The notes: a model not told the origin generated them from the letters alone. A stretch of DNA of 64,000 bases from Aplectana chamaeleonis (GCA_029168955.1 JAPDOI010000021.1:61001-125000); one strand, 5' to 3'. Positions 1 to 11,684 are shown, counted from the first letter of the stretch. Translations and numbers: made by a program.

Positions 1-297
1 TGTCGTGCAGGGTCAAGCCTAGACTGGGATGATCCCAGTGTATGAGGAGGGGGGCCGCAGTTTGCAGGCCGCGGAGGGGGAGGTGGCCGCAGATTCGGGC
101 CATTTACGAGTGAAAATCATGATCCGCTCCGCTCAGCAGAATGTTTTGTTCTCCCAGTTTTTTAAAGACTTGCCTTCATTTCAATTTTTTATTGTTTCTA
201 TTTCTAACCCCCGAAGTGCGGGCATTCGAATGAAAATTTTCATTTGAAAATTTTGGTGAACTGTAATTAGCCATGCACTTTCCATGTGATTGTTTAA

Positions 298-782
298 AGG
301 CACAGAACACCCAGAGAATTATTTTTCAGTTTTTTAGCTGATCTGGGAGAGAGTCACATGCTAATCAAAGTGGTATCTCCAAAATCGTCCAAGACCGTCT
401 ATGAACAGAGTTATGGCTCTTCAAAGAAATCATATTTCACGAATAAACAATTGGTGGACGAGTCGTCTCGTGTCTGTACTTCTCTTCATTCACAATCGTT
501 GCATTAGAGCGAGCCAGGATAAGGAGACAGTGGGGAGACGGACCGAAGAACGACGACTTGTTGAGATTTCATCCATCCATCTAGCCACTATCGAGTTCGA
601 AATTCTGGTGGGGGGTGTGGCCCGCGGTGGTGAGCGGAGGAGTTCGGGCCTGTGGTGGTCGCTTATATCTCGCTTATTTGGAGGAAATGAGATCTGGCAT
701 TTGGCACGTGTTATACAGGAGGGGTCTACAACATAATCGAAGTATAAATCACAAGATTCATGTCTGAGGGTGCACTGTGCCT
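298..782. mobile_element. TTAA-flanked MITE (family 1, diverged copy)
   Basis: A 485-bp element lies between two TTAA tetranucleotides (294-297 and 783-786). It starts AGGCACAG and ends CTGTGCCT. Internal phrases (a Ctatgaacagagttatggctc stretch, and the ctcgcttatttg motif near the right end) match the family-1 copies at 27942 and 55044. No transposase is encoded. TTAA target duplication is the hallmark of piggyBac-type transposition, but the termini are not classical piggyBac, so the superfamily is inferred. Confidence 0.7.
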
Positions 783-1045
783 TTAAATACTGAAGTGATG
801 CGATATGGATAAATAGCAACAATGTACTTACCTCCAGAAACCCCTTGAAATTTGTTTACAAAATGATTTGGTCTGGTGACTCTTCGTGAATGTTCACGTA
901 TTTCACCTCACTGGTAGACAACAATGTGAGTGTAACAAGAAGGTGTGACATGTGCGATTAAGATAAAACCGTTTTCCATCCTACTGTCTGGCTGCTCGCG
1001 AAATCTCATTCCTAAAGTTTTGTGTGGAGATGCTTCACCCTACCA

Positions 1046-2624
1046 GGGGCCGTATTCATCAATGATTTACCCGGGAGGTAAGTGTAAAGTCCTTCGAATT
1101 TGGCACTTGCCCGGTATTCACACGCTTACTTACTCGCAATTTTCGAGTTAAAATCCAGGTTAAATTTACCCGACGTATGGAGCCGGGTAAATTTTACTCC
1201 CAGCCGGCTGCAGCTGCACTCATCGCGGAAACAGCAATGGAGCGAAATATTTCCATCCATAATTAGAGCTACTCGTCAAACAGAAAGTTATAAACCTTTT
1301 TACATGAGAGTTCTCATAGGGTTTTCTTGTCAGTCGTGAAAAAGCGGTAGACTTTCTTTCCTTCTGTCCACTTGATTACTCTATCAAATCTTGAATGCAT
1401 CAGAAAATGCAAATTAAGATTTTCTTTTTCGGCTTTATACTCCTCGTGCCATTGTTCACCGAACTCTTACTGAGTTAGGTTATATTGTGCTGATGCAAAA
1501 GTAATAGTTTTGACAAAACAATTTCCTTGGCCCGATTGAATTTCTCAGGTCATATGTTAATAGTATAGCTGCCGAAAAGGCAGGCGTTCCTTTATCTAAT
1601 ATTTTTGATGATCCTTCTAGAACATGATAATCTGTGAACCTCACGCTCGAATTCAATTTATGGCTCGAGTACTCGATATTTTCGCATTTCGAATTTTTTT
1701 CTGTGCAATGAGTTTGGACCTCAAATCTCACGGTACATTTTTACATGTAATATTTTCATCCTCCCTAGATAAATTGCGAATAGTCAACTTTTGCCACCAA
1801 TTTCTGCTTTTTCTTCGAATTTTGAAAGAAAAATACTTGACAAAAAACTTCCTGCAGTATACGACAGGGTGAGAGCTGCCTTTCTTATGCTAAATTTTAT
1901 TGTGCCGAATAAATAAGGGGTTCGACATTTTTCTCTACAATTAAATAAGCACGACGCAATATAGAGAAATCATTGACTTCTTTTCGCCGATTTTCATTAC
2001 GCAGGAATGTTCATTTTTATCGTTGGCTGATCGGTGAACATTTCCAAAAAAATTTCCGAATTTTCCCCGGAAACTCGTGACCAACCAAGAGTAGCTGAGA
2101 GCTCAAAAAATATTAGACAGGAACAGATTGGCGCTTTTGAACGGTGTATCAAATTTGGCTGAAAAACCGGACCGAAAAAAGACAAGAAAGAGTAGCAGGT
2201 ATCTTTATCTACAACCTAATACTCCTAGAGGAAAAATTCCATCATAGAGTAGGACAGCGATTAGAAGAAACCGACGAGTGCCGCTGGAAGAAATGGAACA
2301 GTCAGTAATGTTAAATGATGCTACATATTTTCTATATATGAGGAGCCCCCTATGATGTACTTCGAAGTTTTCATTGATCACTAAACCCATGCATTTCTCT
2401 CTAGCCTCCTTGAATCAAAAAAAGAATGAATCGGCGAAGGAATTTTAAATGACGACGCCTATTCAGTGTTTCGGCGGGTGCACAATAAACACATTTTGCG
2501 CGGGATCTTACCCGGGTGAGTAAGTGTGTGATGAATGCCGTTTCGCAGTGAGTAAGTTATCGGGTCCGGGTGAGGTAAATGTAAAGTAAGATTTACCTGG
2601 CATTTCAATGATGAATACGGCCCC
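1046..2624. mobile_element. Terminal-inverted-repeat element, about 1.6 kb, non-coding
   Basis: The ends are inverted copies: GGGGCCGTATTCATCAATGA at the left and its complement at the right. Subterminal segments rich in 'ttacccgg' and 'gtaagtgtaaag' are also shared in inverted orientation (about 1060-1230 against 2510-2590). The interior is AT-rich with only short random ORFs. No target duplication was recognised. The terminal phrase resembles the short hairpin element at 24529-24645. Confidence 0.6.
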
Positions 2625-2639
2625 AGGATCCAAAAATGT

Positions 2640-2880
2640 GCCAAGTCCGGGGGTGGTCACGGTCGACAAAAAACTATAATTTCCTCTTCTATACAGAAAT
2701 GGTTTCTGAAGTTTTGCTCCATTTTGGGACATACGTTTTTGCTACCAAAAAACATTTTCTCAGGTGATATGGGTCCAGAGGTGGTGAAGGTCAAAGAAAA
2801 TATCGTTTTCCCACCTATACAGAAGTGATTTTTGGTACATTTGCAACATTTCGGGACCTACTTTTTTGGTACAATAAATT
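2640..2880. repeat. Degenerate two-copy tandem repeat, about 125 bp
   Basis: Two adjacent related stretches share the order 'gggtggt..cggtc', 'ctatacagaa', 'ttttgggac/ttcgggac' and 'tttttggtac'. They are diverged and non-coding. Confidence 0.45.
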
Positions 2881-3154
2881 TTTTTCACTGGGCTTTCTCT
2901 TCGGACCTGTACAACTAAAGTAATAGAAAAAAATTCTCGATCCTGCGCATGTGAGGCTTATTTTGAAGCTTCCCACTACTACTCGCAGCCCGAGTTTGAG
3001 ACCCCTAGCTCTTGATTGAACCGAGAACTAGCCATCAAACAAGGAAAATGTTGTTAAATTTTTATATATCCAAAAAGAATTAAAAAATAGAGGAAAGTAG
3101 AGAATGAATGTGGGAATTTTTGCTGGCGGGGTGCAGTGACGAACCACCCGCTGG

Positions 3155-4295
3155 AAGGGGGGGGGGGGGGGGGAGGGCGCACTCTCCAGCGACCGATCCC
3201 ATTGCCACGCCTGACCCTGATGCCGTGGCGGCCCCGCGTTAGTGCCGCTGCTGCTCCGCCGTAGTGCCGCTGTGGCTCTGCGGTAGGGCCGCTGCGGCTC
3301 CGCAGTGGTGACGCTGCGGCTCCACGGTGGTGCGGCTGCGGCTCCGCGATTGGTGGCTGCACTCTGACAAAACAGGACCGACTGCGAGCAACTTATATGA
3401 AATGAGTCATAATAGAACTGGGTGGGTCTACGAACAAAAATACACACCTGCGGTGCTTACGTCCTCTGTCTTACAGGGACAGTGTGTATTCCCGTTATCG
3501 CGACCTAGGAGATATGGGATGTACGTTAAATTTGGGCTATTGAACCAGCGACAATGTCGTTCTACCATACATAACAGTGAATCGTAGTCAAAACGGGTTC
3601 GCCGATGCATCCTCGCGAAGTTCGTGCGGTACCAATACGGAACTGCCGCGGTACTGTCGCGGCAATGTCGCAACGTCGTCGACTCTCAAGACACTGCAAC
3701 AAGATCTCCGCGGCACAGAAATCATCACGGAGCTGCTGCAGAGCCATCGCGGCACAGTTGAGGTTCGAGGTCGAGGAAATTTCTCTGTCAGCTCGCGTTA
3801 AGCTACAGTTTTGCGCGAACTTACCGCGAGCTGGAAAAAAATCAAATAACCTCCAGGAATGTTTTTCTAAATCAATACTTTCCCAAAAAAAGACAGATTG
3901 AACCATTTTTAGGGAATTTTTCCTCACTATGCGCATCTAGTGGCTCATAACGTGTCATGCGAGTGCGTAGTTTCAACAATGTGTGGTCCCTTTCCTGAAA
4001 ATAGTCAAATAAAAAGCTCGCGCTTAGCTGCGGTTTACCGCGAACTTACCGCGAGTGAACTCGCGTTTTAGAACTCATTAACTACCATCCCAGATAAGTC
4101 AAAACCCCGGACGACGATTGAGCGAACAACGGATATTCGGATTACCCCTAGTGGCTACATGGCCGCCAGCATAGGCGGCGTTTCTCTTCAATGTTTTGCC
4201 GATTTTGCCGGAAAATAGCGAAAATTTCGGCAAACGACAAACGGCAAAAAAAGTCCCAAAAATGGCCGGCAAACGGCAATTGTCGCACATCCCTG
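3155..4295. mobile_element. hAT-like element remnant with 22-bp GC-rich array
   Basis: The right end (4281-4295) reads TGTCGCACATCCCTG, the complement of a CAGGGATGTGCG hAT-type terminus. The 200 bp before it closely match the right half of the hAT MITE at 60412-61132. At 3225-3355 lies a 22-bp tandem array built on GTGCCGCTGCGGCTCCGCGG, also shared with that MITE. A 17-bp poly-G run is at 3159. The left terminus was not found. About 3360-4085 is extra sequence containing two copies of a 'ctcgcg..ttagct.cggttt' motif (about 3797 and 4016). Confidence 0.55.
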
Positions 4296-4481
4296 CCTCT
4301 GACCCACCCGAACTCTCCACTTCTCCCCGTTTTCATGAGACTGGGTACGTCGATCTCCTACGTTTGCCATCGGTTCGGTCGACCCTGTTTTGGTGGGATA
4401 GGGAATGGACTTTTGTAGTTGTTTTCGTATATAATTCGTTCGGTTTGTTTCTTCATTTTTTTTGATTCACTCATTCGTTAA

Positions 4482-4933
4482 AGGCATCGTACGCGCTGAA
4501 AACCACTCATCGTTTTTTGAGTTTGAATCATTGGCTGGGCCCGCCTGAGCACGTGCGTAGAGTTTTTCGGGTCACCGACGCATCATTGGGAAGATATGGG
4601 AGATCGAATGCCTCGAATTCCGCCAAAAGAGGCCGGCCTTCCGATAGCCATGTGGTCTCAAATGAGAAAAGAAGGTAGCTTATCAACAAATGATACATCA
4701 ACTTCAACTCATCTACGCGATATCGCTTGTTGGAAACCTTCTTTCTTTTCCATTTTATGCCACATGGCTGTCAGAAGGCCGGCCTCTTTTGGTGGAATTC
4801 GAGGCATTCGATCACCCATATCTTCCCAATGATGCGTCGGTGACCCGAGAAACCCTACCCACGTTCTCAGGCGGACCCAACCAACGATTCAAACTCAAAA
4901 AATGATGATTGGTTTTAAGCGCGTACGACGCCT
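4482..4933. mobile_element. TTAA-flanked foldback MITE (family 2)
   Basis: 452 bp between TTAA at 4478-4481 and 4934-4937. The termini AGGCATCGTACGCGCTGAAA are inverted, and most of the element is a long imperfect hairpin: 'gaagatatgggagatcgaatgcc' on the left pairs with the complementary stretch near 4795-4835. A 442-bp sister copy is at 35280-35721. No coding capacity. Confidence 0.8.
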
Positions 4934-4937
4934 TTAA

Positions 4938-5639
4938 GGGTGCTTCTTCTCTCTTGTAATTAAACCCTCTCTTGCCTCTAAAAATCGTCTATCAAGATAG
5001 TTAGTTCATTCCTCACCAGATCCTCAGTGAATGAGTTTGAGTAGCATTTCCTAACTGATCTCGCGAAAACTAGGAACTGATTCTTCCAACCCCATTTTGA
5101 CGTTCCGAAGACGCATTTTTCTAATGCATTGTTTATTGTAAACTCCAACTTCAGAATAACTTTGTTTCTAGTATGAGCTAGTCTACCACTCCCCCTTGTT
5201 TTGGTACTAGGGTCGGTTTGAATTTTCCAACAGGTTCTGTGTCGGGGTTTTCCAGCCTAAACCAAACAAACAGAAACAAACAACTAGAAACCACACGCCC
5301 CTCCACCCAAATGGGGTCAACCCCATCCTGAGTCCTGCAGACCAGACTAGGATACGGGAATAGCGGATAGTTGGTCAAAGCTGAAGTCAGCTGTATTTCA
5401 CCAGATGAAACACGGTCAGAAAGGCCCAATGCGATGTCCGCTTGGACGGCGCGCCGACCTCGAGGGCGGAGATTCGCATTCGGATGCACTTCAGAACTTT
5501 GCGGGACTATGTCCTTGTCAAAAGTCAGGTTGTCATCCACCAACAGTCCTCTCGCTTTTGGACTCTGGAAAACGCATTACTCTCAATGCATCCGCTTTTC
5601 CTCTAATAATGATCATTCAATTTACGGTTCAATTCTCAA
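4938..5639. other. No gene recognised
   Basis: About 700 bp without a supportable gene or RNA. Overlapping short ORFs on both strands around 5180-5660 have no recognisable domain and no splice context. Confidence 0.4.
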
Positions 5640-5745
5640 TATTGAGAGCGTTGACTGAAGCTTGCACGTGGTGGTATGAGGCTCTATTTGGCTGACGTTT
5701 CGGCGGTTTCGCCTTCCTAAGAGCCTGAAAGAGCCAAATGAATTC
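5640..5745 (+). mobile_element. Penelope-type terminal remnant
   Basis: 'ggctgacgtttcggcggtttcgcc' near 5690 followed by 'gagcctgaaag' matches the terminal region of the Penelope-like element at 59100-59155 ('ggctgacgttt', 'cttcgccttc', 'gagcctggaaag'). TGACGTTTCGGC-type motifs are characteristic of terminal repeats of Penelope-like elements. Only the end is present. Confidence 0.45.
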
Positions 5746-5929
5746 ATAAAAATCAGTTCAATGCGTTTTTTCTGAATACTTTCCCTTTGGTGATTCGAGG
5801 CTTCTTTCTCTCAGCTCATCGTTCCTGTTAGAGAACTCTCCAAGTGAGAAAGCCCTGTGTACTAGAAAAAACACTTTATAATAGTTCTTCATGGATATAC
5901 TCTTCTTATCAGAGCGAATTTCCGCTCCG

Positions 5930-6070
5930 TAGTTGCAGACAGCCGCTGTTGCAGCACGCAGCACAGTGGTTATCGTGCTGGGACCACTAGGTCCCGGCAC
6001 GACTACCGTTTCACCCGGCACGATTATCATCGTGCTGCGTGCTGCAGCAGCGGTTGCTGCGGACCGCAAT
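5930..6070. repeat. Imperfect hairpin, about 140 bp
   Basis: Arms around 'ccgctgttgcagcacgcagca' pair with the 'gctgcgtgctgcagcagcgg' stretch, with an inner 'gggaccactaggtccc' palindrome. A diverged relative is at about 24810-24960. Confidence 0.55.
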
Positions 6071-6075
6071 TTCAT

Positions 6076-6741
6076 TCCGATAAGGACAGTGATGCGTGTT
6101 TATCTCTCGATCTTATTTTCTGAAAGATTGTATGTTTTGGGTGGATTCAAATTTAAGAAACTCATGCTTTTTCAAAGGTGCCCAACAGCCCCATTTGCAT
6201 CTCAAACAGTAGTTTTTTGCGAAACTCTGGATATGACAGCTGGAAACTAGCACAATGAGAGCAAGAATTCGTAAAAAGCTCCCAGAGAAAAGACAAACGA
6301 AGAGCAAACCATCTTTGGACGGCAAGCTACCGATAGGAATGACGTTCCTTATCAATGTAATTTTCGAAGTCGAAAAAACGTGCGGCAATTTTCTCATGGC
6401 AGGCAGCAATCATTCGCCATTTATTATCAGATGTTTTTCGTTTCTTCGTAGTAGGGTTCCATGTCAAAGGAACACACAATTTATGCGTTGAAATATTATT
6501 TTCTATATCAGTATCGCATCTCTATCAATTTTCATAGATAACGGGATTGAGTGCACTTCAAATTCCATTGAAGAATTACGATCACAGCCAGCTTGTTAGT
6601 GAAATTAATCGATTTGTATGGCTGGTTCTGTAAAGTTGGGCGCCTCTTAATCGAGCGTTATAATGAACGCAAGCATTATAATAAGGGTGTTGCATTAAGA
6701 AAACAAAAATCTGGGATGGTATCATAGTCACAAGGCCTTGA
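6076..6741. other. No gene recognised
   Basis: AT-rich stretch. The 6255-6491 ORF is lysine/arginine-rich at its start but shows no domain, and no splice sites clearly frame it. Confidence 0.35.
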
Positions 6742-7012
6742 TGTTAGGGGTCGTTTATACTTCTGCCGCCAAGCGGCGCGGCGAAGTGCAATCCTACAAT
6801 ATCGATTGTGACGCGCAGCATGATCAATATTAAAGAAATGCACTGTGCCGCCCCGCTCGGCGGCGGAAGTATACACGACCCCCTAGGCCGGGATCATATT
6901 TCCAGCGACGAGCGACGCGGCGCAATGTTCCCTATCCATATCTTCCGAAAATCGATATGCCTGTTATGCACTGTCGCCGTCGCTGGTAGCGGAAAGTATG
7001 ATCCCGGCCTTA
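6742..7012. repeat. Two adjacent hairpins
   Basis: Hairpin one (about 6748-6888) pairs 'ggggtcgtttatacttctgcc' with its complement near 6868. Hairpin two (about 6888-7012) pairs 'aggccgggatcatatttcc' with 'ggaaagtatgatcccggcct'. The two share the junction 'cctaggccggg'. Probably two MITE hairpins, one nested next to the other. Confidence 0.6.
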
Positions 7013-7179
7013 CGCATGACTTCGAACCTCCAATTCAACTTCCAGGTTAGTTAGATGTTCTCGTTGAAAACTATATGAAATACAATTTAGAGCCCTTTGT
7101 CGAATGTTGCTGAAGCACTTGTTTAGTTTCGAGGCAGTTCATTTGTGCACTTGCGAGAAAACTTATGAAGAACTATATA

Positions 7180-7226
7180 GTTAGCTAATGAAGAACTATA
7201 TAGTTAGCTAATCATGGTCCATGAGT
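7180..7226. repeat. 23-bp direct duplication
   Basis: 'gaagaactatatagttagc' plus 'taat' occurs twice back to back. It is a recent local duplication. Confidence 0.8.
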
Positions 7227-7715
7227 AGAGGCCAGATTACTGACAGCTGTCGTGCTACCTACAACATTTTCACGAAGCCCATCCAAGAGTGAACAACAAT
7301 TAATTGCTAGTAATTCTGGTTTACTTCGTAGCATTTTGATGTCGAGTTTGTTGTCATAATTGTCAATGTTATTCGACACATCGATCGAAACAGCTAGTCA
7401 TGTTTTGCTGTATCTATTTCATTGATTTTCGGCCGAAACTCGCGGTTCAAAGATAATTACTGCCGCTGCCATCTCAGCCAGTTTGTGGTCCGTTTGTCGT
7501 ATGTTCCTTTCTCTTTTTTGCTCCTCTCGAATATGTGTGTGCATATGATGGCTAAGTTGTATTGTTTCACATTTTTATTTATATTTTATAAATTTCTACA
7601 AGTGTGCATATTCACACTCTTGTTTTTAAATTTCGAATGCGTACGATAAAAAGAACGCTAACAAGGGAACTACTTTTAGTCAGCCTGGCCATTCCGGATG
7701 AAATGTACTTTTCTA
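7227..7715. other. No gene recognised; shared element end
   Basis: About 490 bp with no supportable gene. The last 60 bp (7655-7715, 'gtcagcctggccattccgga') match, inverted, the sequence at about 21540-21600, so an unclassified repeat end precedes the mariner insertion. Confidence 0.4.
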
Positions 7716-8631
7716 CCAGGTTGTCCAATAATTCTTGTCCGAAAATTTCATCATTTTTAATTTTTTTTCAACTTTATTGAAAAACAAGTCTAATGAACAA
7801 TATAATCACCACAGTTATCCACAACAGTGGCCCATCGATTGGGCAGGTCGCCGATGCCCTTCGCCCAGAACTCCGGGGGCTGCGACTCGAAGAAGTTCGC
7901 GATGTCGGATTTGAGGTTGTCGTAGTTGGTGAATTTTCTTCCGGCCAAATGGTGCTTCAGTGGGCGGAACAAGGGGTAGTCGGAGGGGGCGAGGTCCGGG
8001 GAATACGGCGGATGGGCAACCGTCTCCCAGCCGAGCGTCGCCAACTTCTGCTGGGTCTCCTTCGCCACGTGGGGGCGCGCGTTGTCGTGCAGCAGGTGGA
8101 CCGAGGCCCGTCGGGGACGCTTTTCTCGGATGGCGGTGGCTAGTTTCTCGAGCTGATCGGTGTAGATGGAGGCGGTGACCGTCCTGCCCTGCGGGAGCAG
8201 CTCGAAGTACAGCATGGCCTTGGTGTCCCACCAGCAGCAGAGCATGATCTTCAGCGGGTGCAGGTCGGCTTTCGGCGTCGTCGTCGGCTCTTCTCCGCGC
8301 GGGATCCAGACGGCACGGCGGGCGACGTTGTCGCAGAGGACCCAGCTCTCATCCCCAGTGACCAGGTCCTCGAAAAACTCCTTGCGATGCGGACGAAGGA
8401 GGAGGGACTGGCAGACGGCCACGCGGCTCTGCTTCAAATCCGACATCGCGGACTTCTTCGAGTCGCAGTCCCCGGAGTTCTGGGCGAAGGGCATCGGCGA
8501 CCAGCCCAATCGATGGACCACTGTTGTGGATAACTGTGGTGATTATATTGTTGATTAGACTTGTTTTTCAATAAAGTTAAAAAAAATTAAAAATGGTGAA
8601 ATTTTCGGACAAGAATTATTGGACAACCTGG
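7716..8631 (-). mobile_element. Mariner-type transposon, rearranged into a foldback
   Basis: The element is bounded by TA dinucleotides (7714-7715 and 8632-8633), as expected for Tc1/mariner. Its ends start CCAGGTTGTCCAATAATTCT and are inverted. The inverted identity extends far beyond a normal mariner terminus of about 30 bp: about 7716-7914 is repeated in inverted orientation at about 8435-8631. The minus-strand transposase therefore loses its N-terminal half, which is replaced by an inverted copy of the 3' end. At 916 bp it is shorter than the usual 1.3 kb, so it cannot be autonomous. Confidence 0.88.
7790..8521 (-). pseudogene. Mariner transposase, C-terminal catalytic half
   Basis: Mariner transposases cut and join transposon ends in the nucleus through a DDE/D catalytic core. 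From about residue 55 this 243-residue frame shows GDESW (first catalytic Asp), HDNARPH (second) and YSPDLAPSDYPLF (third). Exactly 34 residues separate the second and third aspartates, the D34D spacing diagnostic of mariner. The C-terminal WxxxxxxCGDYI end is present. The first 30 or so residues are not transposase: they are the antisense of the 3' coding end, produced by the inverted duplication. The N-terminal helix-turn-helix DNA-binding domain is absent, so the product could not bind the ends. The reading frame across the catalytic half is intact, suggesting a fairly young copy. Confidence 0.9.
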
Positions 8632-8699
8632 TAGAACCGTTTTTGGCGTAGAATCCGATCATGATCTTCGTAGCTGCCTGAAACCGCTCTGAAAAAAGT

Positions 8700-8880
8700 T
8701 ACACGCGTTTCTCAAAGCCTGGCGGCAAATTAAGGGGGGTGTATCCAAATATACACCCCTCTCCGACACTGGCAGCGGTCTCCTACGGGAATCGGCTGGG
8801 AGTCCTAGTCCCATCAGCTATAGGACTCCTGTTTGCCCCCTGCAGGAGTCCTGTTCCTCTCCCGTAGGAGACCGAATCTT
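8700..8880. repeat. Hairpin, about 95 bp, plus flanking palindrome
   Basis: 'ggtctcctacggga' (8779 onward) pairs with 'tcccgtaggagacc' (ending about 8873), with inner 'ggagtcctag' and 'aggactcctg' pairs. Just before it, 'ggggtgtatcc..atacacccc' forms a small hairpin. Confidence 0.55.
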
Positions 8881-9164
8881 GCACGATAGTTGAACAAAAT
8901 CTCATCCTGGAGGTATTTTCAAATACTGCTTCATAGAAGAATCTGGGACGAATTTTTCGCTTTCTCGTGATATCTAACCTTGAAGCGCTAAAATAGTTCA
9001 CACAAGATTCAAAATTGCCTGAGGGGCTGAACTTAATCAAAGCCCTTGCACCTCCTCCGCGTCAAGAAAGGAGACCTCTTGATCCCTCCACTCAATTGTC
9101 TATCCTTCCCCTCACCATTGTCCACAGATGATGGGCTGTCGACCCAATCCCTACGCGTCTCGTA

Positions 9165-9608
9165 CACAGCGCGAGTTTGCATTGATCGTTCGACGTGTGC
9201 GTCAGATTGGTCGTTCTTCGGTGGGAGACGTCATATAAAATGCTTGCCTGCGTCGGCTGCGGCTGCCACGACACAACTTACGCTCGATGTCCTGCGCCTC
9301 ACACACGAAATGCGCTTCTCGCGCTCGGGGGCGGGCTCAATCTCACGAGGCTCATCAGCCGCGGCCAGGGAGTAGGAGGTGGAGAGGGAGTCCCCCCGAT
9401 TTGCTCGAGCGGTCGCGGCGCGGAAACGCACTGCTGGTGAGCCCTTCTTGCCCCTGCAGATCACCCCTCGCTTCGTTACAGGGCTACGCGAACCCTCCAC
9501 TATCCTCTTCGATTCCTAGGACTTTCCATCAATTATAGTCGCATAATACGACTTATGCATAGTATATTAACTAACCACTGCATGCTGGCGAGATTTTACC
9601 GTACCTTC
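9165..9608 (-). repeat. Left arm of 440-bp inverted repeat
   Basis: This arm is repeated almost base for base, inverted, at 13927-14367. It begins CACAGCGCGAGTTTGC and ends at 9608. It contains a minus-strand frame of 89 codons (9231-9500) starting MEGSRSPVTKRG, rich in Arg/Ala/Ser, and the same frame is kept in the other arm (14035-14301). No domain is recognised, and it may simply be open by chance in GC-rich repeat DNA. Confidence 0.8.
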
Positions 9609-9798
9609 TCGCCTCGAATCGTAACACAGACCCAAATATTAGTTCCTTAATGTAGCGAACACATGCAAAATAGCCTTTATGATGGAATCTCTCTTGAAAT
9701 ACTGATAACAATTACAGAACAACAGGAAATTCATGTTCTATTACCATATAACCATTTCAGTACACTAGTTTCAAGTTTAGAACATAGACGGCAATCAA

Positions 9799-9920
9799 TA
9801 TACAGGCCATAAAACGGACAAATTCTCACCGTCGACTGCGTACCACGCGCTGCGCGACCGCACGCGCAGCGCGTGGTATGCAGTCGACGGTGAGAATTTG
9901 GCCGTTTTATGGCCTGTATA
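9799..9920. repeat. Near-perfect 122-bp hairpin
   Basis: Arms 9799-9856 and 9863-9920 pair almost perfectly (TATACAGGCCATAAAACGG outward, GCGCGTGG inward) around a loop of about 6 bp. It is flanked by TA on each side, consistent with a Tc1/mariner-type MITE. Confidence 0.85.
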
Positions 9921-10703
9921 TAATAAAAATAAAGCAACAACAGGATATACTTGTTTAAAAACTGGTTACAATCATTCAAACAATTTTTTCACTAACCGGT
10001 TTCCTATCAGAAAGACAGCAATGGATCTTTAATGTCGATAATGTCACAATGACTGAAGTAGCTTGACCTAACCGCGTATTTCCTTACTTTGGTTGTTATG
10101 AGACACCAAAATGACCCCGTTTTTTTTTGTTTTTTTTTCAAGGATTTACTCATTTCATTGCTCACATTTTTGTTTTAAACGCTTGCCGGCTTATTGCGCT
10201 CCTCTCACCTCTTTTTGTCGAATTTCCTACTACCGTCTCACTTGGCGCATCTCCAGAGACTAAGCGCGCAGGTTAAAGTAAGAAACAGAGCACCGAAGGG
10301 CGTTATCAAAGGGCAGATTTCCAGGAATGTTCAAGGAGAAGGTTTTTCTGGAAGTTTTCATTTTTTTTGCAGTCCCGTGAAACGTTCGGAATAGCTCCCC
10401 TTTCGCAGCCTCACAAAAAAATAATTCCTTTGCAGCAACATATCTAGAGGTTGGGGTGCAGAAGTGAGCCAGATGATAACTCCTGAACATGGTATCAAAG
10501 GAAACGAACTACATAACAATTGCACAACCGTCAGAACAATCAAATTCTGGAGATGGGGATAACAATTGAAGCCCGTCACGGAATCGCAATTCATCTAATC
10601 TCGGACTCCAGGCGCGGCTTCTTCGCACGATGCTGAAATAGATGCTAGAGGTATAAAAATAACAGCAACGGATGCCGTCACACGCCAGTGAAAAAAAGAT
10701 AAC
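9921..10703. other. Non-coding; downstream of candidate minus-strand gene
   Basis: No complete gene here. A minus-strand acceptor (TTTCAG, 10633-10638) followed by a short open stretch to a stop near 10595 could be an alternative last exon of the gene at 10704-11362. No other structure was recognised. Confidence 0.35.
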
Positions 10704-11362
10704 CTACATCAGCTGAAAGCCATTGATGTTCGCCATCGACGATGCTGTGTTTAAACGAACGAATATCCTGCGTGGAAATCTTCATGTTATGGTGGAGTCC
10801 CACCAACAGCACAATACAGGTTTAAAAAACTCACAGCGCCTTCTGCAGAGCTCTGAAGACGTGACGTCTCCACCACTTCCGATCATCGGCTAACTGCCTG
10901 AAGGCAGCCAAACGCTGCGCGTCCGAGCTTCCAAGAGACACAAAGAAGATGGAAATGGTTAATCAGAGCGTCAGTCTTCTTACAATAGAAATATTTGATT
11001 TATACCCCACCCTGTAGTCGGAAGTTCCGGTCCCCAAGCGCTCTTCAGATCCTCGTGACCAAACCCAAGGGTGTCAAGGGCAAATTCTGGAACAGTGATG
11101 TCATCACTACTAAACCTAAAGTGAAATGGTGAAGGGTAGGCTAACTGGCGCAACCCAGATCATCGGAGCACGAGAGGAAATAAATGGAGAGGAAAGAAAG
11201 GATAAAAAGGAAAACGTACTGGGAGCAGTTGCGAACGCAGCTTCTTGATCTACTTCGTGCTGCCTGTCGACTACCCTGAGTCTCTTGCGTTGGCGCAGCT
11301 GCGCTTCGACTTGATCTGAACTGCTTAATATAATCAACTGCTTGATACATCCAGCGAATCAT
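10704..11362 (-). CDS. Candidate host gene, four exons, unknown function
   Basis: I infer exons on the minus strand at 11362-11220, 11115-11011, 10927-10835 and 10767-10704. The introns are 104, 83 and 67 bp, a normal nematode size. Donors read GTACGT, GTGGGG and GTGAGT; acceptors include ACTTTAG and CCACGCAG. All three junctions fall in phase 2 and keep one frame open for about 134 residues to a TAG at 10704-10706. The first exon is basic and Ser/Arg/Gln-rich. The second carries an acidic stretch (SSDDITVPEFALDTLGFGHE). The third is strongly basic with paired Trp (DDRKWWRRHVF). No signal peptide or membrane segment is seen, and the family is not recognised. The start is uncertain, since further 5' exons may exist. 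It lies inside the 440-bp inverted repeat, so it could be captured cargo or simply flanked by chance. Confidence 0.5.
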
Positions 11363-11526
11363 TTGACAAAGTGAAAGAGAAAAGCGTGTTATTCACATAA
11401 AGCTAACCTCTATGTCGTCGTATTCGAATGTGTGACAGTGCTAATCTTCGACAGCTACTTTGCCTATACGAGGCATGCACCACCTTCGGCATTCTGTAAT
11501 AACTGATAATTGTACACACTTCTCCA

Positions 11527-11684
11527 TGTAGTAGCTGGGTGCTGCTGCGGACACGTTTGATCAAGTAAGGTTCATTTCTAACAGACAGTCTTATTTATAC
11601 TCGACTTTATCCTTTATCGTTATACTCTGATCTGGTTCACTTCTTTCTTTCGCTGTTGATAGTGCGGTTGAGGCACTATACTCC
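11527..11684 (-). repeat. BEL/Pao 3' LTR
   Basis: Direct repeat of 13748-13901 with a few substitutions. The pol frame runs into it and stops at 11591, so the coding end overlaps the LTR. Confidence 0.8.

Noticed and set aside
29..247. Plus-strand ORF at the window start
   Set aside because: Short, no domain, no splice signals; ends in AT-rich DNA before a MITE.
832..910. Minus-strand exon between CTACCAG acceptor and GAG/GTAAGT donor
   Set aside because: All three reading phases of the interval contain a stop near its start or end, so it cannot be a coding internal exon.
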